Positions 55,177 through 64,000 of a stretch of DNA of 64,000 bases are shown one piece after another. Below the pieces are notes generated by a model. That model ran no database searches, had not been told where the DNA came from, and was given only the letters and a program-made list of their open reading frames with translations. Position 1 is the stretch's first letter. The number at the start of each line of letters is the position of its first letter. The position numbers and the translations under genes are program-made. Source of the DNA: Talinum fruticosum (lineage: Eukaryota; Streptophyta; Magnoliopsida; Caryophyllales; Talinaceae); contig JAITYX010000003.1 in NCBI GenBank assembly GCA_021018815.1, positions 7,934,501-7,998,500 on the forward strand, read 5' to 3'.

Positions 55177-56792
55177 AAATGGCCACGATGAAAGGGAGTT
55201 ACTTGGGTTTGTTAGAGGAAGTGAGAAGGGTTAGTGTGTTTCGACTTGTAAGTAACTCGAGAAAAGACAAAGGGTCATTGGTACCTAGACGGTGGATGCT
55301 TACACCACATGTCGGGAGATTCAAGGCTCTTTTCGAATTAGAAGATTACAAAGGAGGCAAAGTCATTTTGGAGATGACAATAAGGGCAAGATAGTTTGAA
55401 TAGGCAAGATTGGAAAAGGAGATAGCTTGGTCAACCCAGTCTATCTTGTTAAGAGATTAAAGTACAATCTATTCGAGCATCTCTCAACCGTGTGGCAAAG
55501 GTCAAGAGGTAAGGTTCACTCGGATAAATTGCTATATTTCTTATGCAACCACGAAAGAGACTAAGCTCTCGGGTAAGAGATCGGGTAATACCTATAATAT
55601 TCCTCTTTCGGATCCAAGTCGAATTTATCCTGTTTAAAAGCATCACTACATGATGATTCTTAGACATGGCATCGTAAACTAGGTCATATTAATATGCATA
55701 CTATCAAAAAGCTTGCATCTCATGGTTTAGTAAGAGGTTTACCTAACTATGCCTTTAAGAAGATAAAATCGTGAAACATGCACAAAAGGGAAACACGTCG
55801 GATCTTCATTCAAATCTCTCAAAGCTGTTTACACATCCAAAGTGCTTGAAATGTTACATATGGATTTGTGTGGTGAAATCCTTGTAAAAAGTCTCGGAGG
55901 TAAATCTTATGTACTTATGGGTGTTGATGACTCACGATTTACTTGGGTGTGTTTTCTTAAGCACGAAAATGAAGCCTTCAAAGAGTTCGATAAGCTCTGC
56001 AGAAAAATTGAAGTAGAGTCCCGGACTCGGATCGGAAGAATTCAAACCGACCATAAAAAGGAGTTCGATTACTCGGAATTTGCAGAGTTCTGCGACAAGA
56101 ATGGCATCTCCCACAACTTCTCAGCACCCGAACTCCTCAACATAATGGGGTAGTGGAGAGAAAGAACGGAACTCTTGAAGAAATATGAAGGACAATGATG
56201 GTTGAACACGATTTTCCTTACTATTTCTTGATCGAGGCGATCAACACAACAAACTACACACTCGAACGGATGCCTTATCGGACCCATTTTGAAGAAAACT
56301 CCATATGAACTCTACAAAGGAAAGAAACCAAATATCTCATACTTCAAACCCTTCGGATGTAAGTGCTATGTTCACAATAATGGTAAGGATCACTCGACCA
56401 AGTTTGATGCTCGGTCGGATAAAGGTACCTTTCTTAGTTATTCGTCTCATAGTAAAGCATATTGCATTTTCAATAAAAGAACTAACAAAGTGGAAGAAAT
56501 CATCCACGTTGCGTTTGATGAGTTTGATCGGGGAAAACCAAGTGAGTCAACGTTCTCGGATCTAAAACTCGGTCGAGATGAAGATGATCTTACCGAAGCT
56601 GAGCTCGGACAAAGTCAAAAGAAAGCGGCTCGGAATGAGGTTGCTCGGAATATCATGACTCGAGACTAGACTAGCTCAAGAGCTGGCTCGGAATGCTCAA
56701 GGTTAAATAGATGAGCAAGCTCAATCGGATCGGATCACCGAAGATCAACCCTTAAATCTGGTGAACCGGAGAACAGGTAAAACATTCAAATA
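55177..56792 (+). pseudogene. SireI pol fragment (protease and integrase)
   Basis: Starts just before the protease region; a YLDGGCLHHMSGD-like motif lies at about 55282-55320, where SireG reads DSGCSRHM, so a Ser is lost. Pre-integrase and integrase follow: LYMDLCGE-like from 55842, GVDDSRFTWVCFLKHENEAF, FCDKNGISHNFSAPE (55842-56153), then YELYKGKKPNISYFKPFGCK and TKFDARSDKGTF (56289-56669). It ends at RRTGKTFKYE, where the SireF LTR begins (left flank AAATA). RT is not present in the window. Confidence 0.78.
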
Positions 56793-58838
56793 TGAAGGTT
56801 TTCTCTTGGAGAGTCTTAATCACCCTAGAAGGGGGATGGATAGGGTGATAAGGAAATTTTAACAAACTTGGACGATTAAAGCTTGAAAATAATAATTAAG
56901 AAAATCCGAGTCTAGATTGGACTCGGAAAAGTGTGAACTAAGATATACGTGGAAACCCTATTTTGAATCCACAAAATACAACAGATTGACTAAACCAGAA
57001 TTGCTCCCTTAAACAATTCCTTACAGAGTTTTCCTAGACTCGAAGTTCCCTAATCTGATCTAGTACTTCCTAACCGAGGTAACCTCTACGACTAGGGACA
57101 AGCGAGCTGAGTTAACCCTTACAACTCGAGTCAACGGACCTTACTTAGAAAGTAAGAAAGAGTATGTGACTCGAGTACATGACTTTAGAACTCATAAAGT
57201 AAGAATTACAAGTTGGGAGTTGTAAATAGAAGGTTCGAGTATGAATAGAAAGACTTTGGCTTAAGTAATGTTTATTGACAATAATTGTAGCAAGTCTCAG
57301 AGCAATCTTAAAGTCTTGAGATTTGGCTTCTATTTTGAGATGACCAAGCAGATTAAAGCTTAGTCACCCTAGAGGGGAGTGAATAGGGTGATAAGGAAAT
57401 TTTAACAAACCTGAAAGATTAAAGCTTGAAAAGAATAATCAAGACAATATGAGTCTAGATTGGACTCGGAAAAGTGTGAACTTCGATATACGTGGAAACC
57501 CTCATGTGGCGGAAAACCACGGTCGGTGCTAATCCAAGCACCAAGTCAAATCCACTATTTTGAATCCACAAAATACAGTATACTCGACTCAACCAGAATT
57601 GCTCCCTTAAACAATTCCATACAGAGTTTTCCTAAACTCGAAGTTCCCTTATCCGATCTAGTACTTCTTAACCGAGGTAACCTTTACAACTAGGGACAAC
57701 CGAGCTGAGTTAACCCTTACAGCTCAGTCAAGGGACCTTACTCGAGAAAGTAAGAAAGAGTATGTGAATGATTACAAGACTTGACAACCGAGAAAGTAAG
57801 AATTACAAGCTGGAAGTTGTAAATAGAAGATTGAGTATGAATACAAAGACTTTGGCTTAAGTAATGTGTATTGACAATAATTCTAGCAAGTCTCGAGCAA
57901 TCTTCAAGTCTTGGAGTTCGCTTCTATTTATAGATTATCAAGCAGATTAGCCGTTGTTGCTATCTTCGAATAGAAGTCCTTTGTGGTCGTTTAAAAGGTT
58001 ATTCTGAGTGGCTCGAGAAAGATCCGTTGAGATGTGTACGTTGTGCAACGGCTCTTGACTCATAAAGGTGCTCTAATCAGCTGGTGGTGTCCGAAAAGTA
58101 AGGTGGAAACCATCTGTTGAGCTTATCATTGAAGATTTCGAATTTTGAAAACAAACAACCTTGACACAAAGCATTCGAGCTTTATTCGAAGTAGAAAAAC
58201 CTTGTCTGCTGGTGATTGACGACTTGAAGCCGGTTACTTTTGCAATTCAAAAATAGGATAACCTCATTTAGATAACCTACAAAAGTCAATAATTTTGATT
58301 CTCAAAGTATAAAATACTTTGGTATAAGATTAGGCACGAGATAATAATTTAATTAAGATAATTAAGTGCAAAATTATCTAAGGCTTAGAGGAGTGAAATT
58401 TTCACGAGTCTAATATTCATTACACTCGAGAATCCATCGGAGTCGAGTCTTAGGAAAGACCAAGTTATAAAGAGAATATCGAGTATAAGTACTTGATCTA
58501 GACAAATAATTCTCGAACAAACATGCTTGACTTAGAAAGATGAATTAACGTCGTAATTCACTTTACCTTAGAATATGATGTCGAGCTTAGATTAAAAGTG
58601 TTAGAGAGATTGTTTGAACATGCGATAAAACTAAGTAGTGTCCGAGTGGCTCGGAAAGATCGGTGTGAGTTGATTAACAAGAATGTGTTTTTGAGTCGGT
58701 CAGAATCGAATGAAAACATATGCAATAGTTTCTATATTACTCGGAATGACTTGTAATCAAAACTTAGGTAGGATGCGGTTTGTACCCGAGTCCTTGATAT
58801 TACTTAGAATTATATAAATTCGGGGTCTCGAGTCTTCA
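56793..58838 (-). repeat. SireF 3' LTR with partial tandem duplication
   Basis: Starts TGAAGGTTTTCTC and ends GAGTCTTCA, but is 2,046 bases instead of about 1,450. Positions 56810-57352 repeat 57361-57950: both contain TTAATCACCC/TTAGTCACCC, ACGTGGAAACCCT, GAATTGCTCCC and TTGGCTTC/TCGCTTC blocks. The first copy also lacks about 65 bases after ACGTGGAAACCCT (56948-56962) and has a destroyed TATA region (about 57330). Confidence 0.78.
57924..57933 (-). promoter_or_regulatory. TATA box in SireF LTR
   Basis: Minus strand CTATAAATAG. The equivalent place in the duplicated segment (57330) reads ctattttgag and has lost it. Confidence 0.55.
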
Positions 58839-58855
58839 ATCTCCCCTTTTTGATG
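58839..58855 (-). other. SireF polypurine tract
   Basis: Minus strand CATCAAAAAAGGGGAGAT directly before the LTR start TGAAGACTC. Confidence 0.7.
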
Positions 58856-59639
58856 AAAGGCATTCCATACTCGGATAGAAACTTTGTTAGTGAAATAATC
58901 AAGAGTTTTCATTCTTATCATTTGAGAAAGAATATATCGAGCTTTGAATAAAGTATCACGGAAAAATTGAATAACAAATGAAGTGATTTGGACTTAAAAT
59001 ATTGCTATAGATAGCTAATTTGATGAAAAATTGTGAGTAGTTATATCGAGAGGAAAATAGAGAAATGACTCGATATATCAAAGCAAAACAAAATAAGAAA
59101 GTTAAACTCGGAAAGAAGTTATACCTGGACAACAATATGCTCGAAATTAGAAACTTCATTCATATATATACAAAAATACGGAAAATACATACAAAAGAAA
59201 GGGTGAGAAAACTCCCCATAACATGACAACAAATTTTCTAAGTATTCTTCCCCTTGCCTTTCAAAGAAAAAAATCAAAATGGGGAAGAATGTATTAAGTC
59301 GATACAATTTGTTTGTCCGGATAAAAAATAAAATAAAACTAACAAAAATAAAACCAAGAAAAAGAAATCAAGATGGTGGAGTGAGAGCGATCCGAGTTGA
59401 GGCGGATGAGCGTGCTTGTGCGCTCGCGCCGATATGCTTCGAAGACGTTGAAGATCTTGGCGGTGGCATCACCGAGATCTCTTGAATGGGCTCAGCTCCG
59501 AGTGGCCGACCTAGAACAAGGTCATGCAGAGGCTCATCCTCTTGGAACTTTGCGAAGGAGGTGCTTCCTCCGGCTTGACTAGCTGCTGACCGTCCAACAT
59601 CGGCAGGGTCTTCGACTCATTTAAGCTGCATGTCCGAGC

Positions 59640-60939
59640 TTATCGGTTCCGGTTGAAGAGCGGGAGCACCTCGTCCCTCGGCTTCATCCTTCTTTTCTCC
59701 TTCTTCCTCTTTCTCTTCATGCTTCTCTTCGTCCTCCTTCTCCTCGAAGGAGTTGCTTTAGTCGCAACCTCCTCCTCTTCTTCGACTACCTCTCCGGATG
59801 GAGACTTGGCAAGGCTTAAGGACTCCTCGGACGTGTCCGAGCCGTGCAGGTCCTGAGCAGCTTTGGATAGCCTCTCTCGGAGGAGCTCCATCATCTCCTG
59901 TTGCTCCTTAACCAAATTTTTCATTTGAGATTGGGCTGTTTTTGGTTGATGGACATGTTTTGAAGAACAAGTTTGAAGGAGCGAAGAGTGTCCCGGAGAT
60001 CGGCGGACACGAGAGGATGTAGACAAGGCGATAGTGGCTTAAAGAGGGGGACCTGAGGTGGATGCACCACCAGGTAGAGGAGGGAGTGAGAGAGGAGTCC
60101 GAGTTTGAGGTAGATGAGAGGGTTGCCTGAGTTTTCAGTGTGGACCCGGACACCCGGTTGGGTTTTCACGGTATCTATAGCCAAGAAGCTCTTTTACGCT
60201 AACTACTATGGTAGCCTCGGACACTTCGTTAGGGTCCGAGAGGAGCGGGACCTTAAATTGTTTAAAGATAAGGGTGAGAAGAGCCCAGAAAGGGAAAGGA
60301 GTGGATTTCTTGGTCCGAGCTGGCATAGAGACCATCCGCTCGATAATGGCTGGGAAGAGGTCCACATTGTAGCCCTCGATAATGTCAAACAAAACCTTGA
60401 GAATATTTGAATTAGGATTCTTTTTGCTGGTATGATGAGAAAAGAAGGTTTTCATCAGCAAGAAACAGAGAAGACGAGCCTCGGTCTTCATCCGAGTCAC
60501 GTAAAAGTTTTGGGTGACTCGGGGACTTCCTTGGCATACTTTTCAAAGAACTCATTAGCAACCTCATTTAAGGGGATGGGGTTGCTGTTGAGGAAGAGAG
60601 ATGAAACTTTGAATAGACAATGGAGGACAGAGAGGTTAATACGAACTACCGTATCGCGAACTCTTGAGTTGATGATCCCCTCGAGCTGGAAAGGTTTGAG
60701 TCGAACTCACCAACAAGTTACGGGTAAATGAATTCGCTGAAATAGAGGAAGTTGTACACCCTAGTGGTCTTGATGTGTTTCAACCACGAGAAAGTTGTGG
60801 TTATGAAGAATTTGCCATCCAATGTAAGATGTTAGGTGATAAGGATTTTCGAGGGGTTAGAAGGGCCCTCATGGCTTTTGGTTCTAGTTTGCTTGATGGC
60901 AAAACCTAGAAATTCTGGAGCGGATCGTCGTTTAGGCAT
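59640..60939 (-). pseudogene. SireF ORF3 (best-preserved copy of the copia third ORF)
   Basis: ATG at 60937-60939 (MPKRRSAPEFLGFAIKQ, then KSHEGPSNPSK). Then SNPIPLNEVANEFFEKYAKE (about 60540-60600), the plant transposon protein-like domain (60135-60500: FDIIEGYNVDLFPAIIER, LLTLIFKQFKVPL), a coiled-coil-like stretch MKNLVKEQQEMMELLRERLSK and a charged tail with EEEEE and a basic Arg/Lys cluster (59640-60026), ending NRNR at a stop. At least three frameshifts or stops break it. It has no triplet-repeat expansion, so it shows the ancestral short acidic run. The basic tail hints at nucleic-acid binding, but this is inference. Confidence 0.6.
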
Positions 60940-61220
60940 GTTTGAGAAGCTTTGAGAAGAAGGTGAGTTAGCTCGAAGAAAAGATAGAGAGAGAGAGAGA
61001 GATAGAGTAGGGAGAGCGCTTGAGAGAATTGAGATTGCTTGAGAGCCGAGATTGTGAGAGTGTAGGTTATCGAAAGTAAAGTAGCAAAATGAAGGAGAAT
61101 AAATGCTATTTATAGTGAAAGAAATGTCCTTCGATATCCGTTCGACCCAACTTTCCAACGGTCGCCTCGGACCGGTGTGTACTGTTCTACTCTCCAACGG
61201 TTAGAATTGCGAGTGTCTGT

Positions 61221-62138
61221 TAGGGGTGAGCACGACCGACGGGTACCTGGAACCGGACCGGAACCGGTCAAACGGGTAAGGTTCCGGAACCGGAACCGGT
61301 CAAACGGGTAAGGGTAAGGTTCCTAAAATTTAGGAACTCGTCAAATGGGTAAGGGTAAGGTTCCTAAATGAAACCCCGGAACCGGAACCTGGAACTCGTT
61401 TAGATAGGTTCTAGAACCGTGGGCACCCGAATCCGTTACTAAAATTTTCAGAATTTTTCGGCTTTGAGGCCCATGAAATTTTTACTTTTGAATTTCTAAT
61501 GTGTGGCCCAACTTATTAGAAACCCTAATCTCCTTCCTCCTCGTCATTTCGCGTTGCTCCATTTCGCGTTCCTTTATTTCACCTCTCTCGCGTTGCTCGC
61601 TCTCTCTCCCTTGCGTTGCTCCGCTCTGCTCTCTCTCTCGCTGGTGCTCGTTGACTCGCATTGCTCTGCTCTCTCTTTCTCTCGCTGCTGCTCGTTGACT
61701 CACGTTGTCCGCTCTCTCGACGAATCGAACTTCATTTCGCGTTGCTCCGCTCTCGCTCCTTCATTTCGTGTTGCTCTGTTTTGCTCCTTCATTTCGCGTT
61801 GCTCTGCCCTTTCTCTCGCTGCTGCTCATTGACCTCCTCCCGGTCCTCGTCGGTGTTGGTGTCGCCTCCTTCCTTCCTCCCACTCCCAGTCCCAACTCTC
61901 CCTTGCGGCTTCGTCCTCATCGGTGCTCTCATTACAAAATAGGTAATTTCTTAATATCTTGTTGTAAATAGGGTACCCTGAAACCGAACCGGAACCCGAG
62001 GATAAGGGTAAGGTTCCTAAAATTCGAGAACCGGAACCCGAGGGTAAGGGTAAGGTTCCTAAAATTCAGGAACCGGTCAAATAGGGTAAGGGTAAGGTTC
62101 CTAGTTTTGGTACAGGGTACTGGAACCGCTCACCCCTA
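61221..62138. mobile_element. hAT-type MITE, 918 bp
   Basis: Terminal inverted repeats TAGGGGTGAGC...GCTCACCCCTA and a perfect 8-bp duplication GTGTCTGT (61213-61220 and 62139-62146), the size made by hAT transposases. The subterminal zones on both sides are rich in GGTAAGG, TTCCTAAA and AACCGGAACC words. The middle (61530-61930) is CT-rich with a repeated cgttgctc word. SireG shows the empty site (12958-12995). No transposase is present; ORFs at 61482-61971 are compositional. Confidence 0.88.
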
Positions 62139-62441
62139 GTGTCTGTCTCCCAACGGCTAGTTCATTCATTGATACGGGCAAAAGAGAGAGAGAAAAAGAG
62201 ATATTTTAAAAGAAATTTCTGAAATTCTCCACTAATCTAGAGATGATTTCGAAGTTTGAAGTCCAATTTTCTCAAAACCGAGTCCGACTCAGTAAAGTTT
62301 CGAGTAACTCGGAAAGCGCAAACAGATAATAACTCCTAGCTCAGTATCACTGGGTCAACTGAACTAATTGTTATTAAGACATAGAGAAGAAACATGTAAC
62401 ACATAATTATGCAAGATAATTTCACTTAGAATAACATATAA

Positions 62442-64000
62442 TCATGCATTTATCATGCCAACTTCATTCCTAATAAAGCAAAACCGATCCTAACTAGGTG
62501 GCTTAGTAAAGATATTAGCTAGTTGAAGTTTTGTAGGAATTAATTCAAGTTCAATATCACCTTTCTCATAATGGTGTCTCATAAAATGATACCCGACCTC
62601 AATATGCTTTGTCTTAGAGTGTTGAACTGGATTCTTAGTGATGCTGATTGCACTCTAATTGTCACACTTGATTGGAATTGATTTGAATGAAAGTCCAAGG
62701 TCTTTCAAGTGTTGCTTGATCCGTAGAATCCGAGCACAACATGCTCCAACTGCAATGTACTCAACTTCAACAGTTGATAAAGCGACTGAGTTCTTCATCT
62801 TTGAGTGCCAAGATGTAAGCAATTGACCTAGTGGTATACTCCCGAGGTGCTCTTTCTATCAACCTTATATCCAAGCATAGTCGGCGTCCGAGTATCCACC
62901 GAGGGTCGGTTCCGAGTCTTTTGAAAACCATAGACCTAGATTCTGAGTCCCTACAAGATATCTAAAAATTATGTTCACCGCAGATCGGATGTGATTCTTT
63001 TGGATTAGCTTGGAATCTTGCACACGGACATACACTAAACATTATGTCCGGCCTACTTGGATGTGAGATATGGCAGAGATCCAATCATACCTTGATAGAG
63101 TTTCGATCTACTGCTTTACCTTTTTCGTCCGAGTCCAGCTTTATGCTCGCTACTCATTGGTGTTGCTGTATGTTTTGCATCTTGAAGCTTGTACTTCTTT
63201 AGCAACTCCTTGGTGTACTTAGATTGGTGCACACAGATCCCATCTTTGTCTTTTTCTGATTTGTAGACCAAGGAAAAAATTGAGCTCTCCCATCATGCTC
63301 ATTTGGAATTCCTGTCTCATTAACTCGGAAAAATCTCGACAAAGATTTTCATTAGTAGCTCCAAAAATCATATCATCAACATAAATCTGAATAATAAGAA
63401 AGTCTTTCCCCTTGGGTTTTATGAAAAGAGTTTTGTCAATCTAACCTTTTTGAAATCATTTTCAACCAAGAAACCGCTCAGTCTTTCATACCAAGCTCGG
63501 GAGCTTGTTGAAGACCATAAAGAGCTTTTTGCAATTTAAAAAATGATTTGGAAATTCCGAGTTTTCAAATCCAGGGGTTGCTTAACATAGACTTCCTCTT
63601 GAATGAAACCATTTAGAAAAGCTCATTTGACATCCATTTGATATAATTTAATATTCATGCTTGATGCAAATGCCAATAGGATTCTAATTACTTCAATCCT
63701 AAGCAACCGGTGCAAAGGTTTCCCCACAATCAATCCCTTCTTCTTTATTGTAACCTTGAGCCACAAGTCTAGCCTTATGTCCGACTACCAACCCACCCTC
63801 ATCCAGTTTGTTTTTGAAAACTCATTTGGTTCATATGACTGGGTAGTCGAAGGTTGTTTGGTCACAGATCCGTACTTGGTTTCTTTCAAATTGATTAAGT
63901 TCCTCTTGTATGGCCTCTACCCATTCAGGTTCATTTAGGGCCTCTAGTGCATTTCTAGGTTTAGTTAATGATATGAATGCAGTGAATGCACATAGATTTT
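62442..64000 (-). pseudogene. SireF pol, C-terminal part (RT and RNase H)
   Basis: Minus-strand frames match SireG 16176-17640. RNase H ends with LQLANIFTKP and FIRNEVGMINA and a TGA at 62442-62444. The RT catalytic motif YVDDM is at 63369-63383, followed by IFGATNENL. ELLKKYKLQD-like residues and MGELNFFLGLQI lie near 63190-63300. RT upstream motifs continue to the window edge. Stops and frameshifts are present. Confidence 0.8.

Larger units (their letters stand above)
56793..64000 (-). mobile_element. SireF: Ty1/copia (SIRE-like) element, runs off the right edge
   Basis: Minus-strand order from right to left: RT and RNase H (62442-64000), spacer, ORF3 (59640-60939), polypurine tract, composite 3' LTR (56793-58838). 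It carries the hAT MITE in the spacer. It is inserted in SireI integrase/RT linker sequence; the other end and its duplication lie beyond the window. Confidence 0.82.

Noticed and set aside
57356..58838. Separate LTR element starting at 57356
   Set aside because: No TG start or duplication at that point; the left border keeps the terminal sequence at 56793, so a partial duplication fits better.

Overview
This window looks like transposon-packed, gene-poor DNA of a flowering plant. I found no host gene, rRNA, tRNA gene or CRISPR. Almost every base can be assigned to LTR retrotransposons inserted into one another, plus one small DNA transposon. Reading frames are broken throughout, so the protein-coding parts are pseudogenes. 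The species cannot be named from the sequence. The element types (Tat-like and Athila-like Ty3/gypsy, SIRE-like Ty1/copia with a third ORF, Del/Tekay-like large retrotransposon derivatives, hAT MITE) are those of angiosperm heterochromatin. The labels below are mine.

Layout, outermost first. Tat1 (Ty3/gypsy, + strand) runs from an LTR at 1-888 through its leader and gag to 3786, resumes at 48451 and stops in its protease near 50456. It holds a solo copia LTR (SireA, 1499-2899) and a copia element, SireD (3787-48450, 5-bp duplication ACTTT on both sides). The 5' LTR of SireD (3787-5012) is cut by a second gypsy element, Tat2 (5013 to about 32607). Tat2 carries copia SireG on the minus strand (9627-22032, duplication AACCC) in gag, and an Athila-like element AthC (26790-32574, duplication GTTAT/ATTAT) in integrase. 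SireG holds a solo Del-type LTR (DelE3, 13070-15971). After Tat2, SireD resumes inside its gag/pol at about 32655, so the rest of Tat2, the end of the SireD 5' LTR and the start of its gag have been deleted. SireD continues through pol and ORF3 to 38277, is interrupted by DelE (38278-46979, duplication CATGA), and ends with its polypurine tract and 3' LTR (47050-48450).

The right part repeats the theme. A copia 5' LTR (SireH, 50479-51731) sits in the Tat1 protease. It is followed by a truncated Del-type element on the minus strand (DelE2, 51732-55176), then copia pol on the + strand (SireI, 55177-56792), and then another minus-strand copia element (SireF, 56793 to beyond 64000). SireF has a partly duplicated LTR and carries a 918-bp hAT-type MITE (61221-62138, 8-bp duplication GTGTCTGT).

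Relative ages agree with the nesting. By eye the LTR pairs of SireG, AthC and DelE are far more alike than the two SireD LTRs that enclose them. The most interesting points are the reconstructable four-level nesting, a probable intron inside the 3-kb Del-type LTRs, the third ORF of the copia family with a triplet-repeat expansion in two of three copies, and palindromic GC-rich modules in the AthC LTRs.
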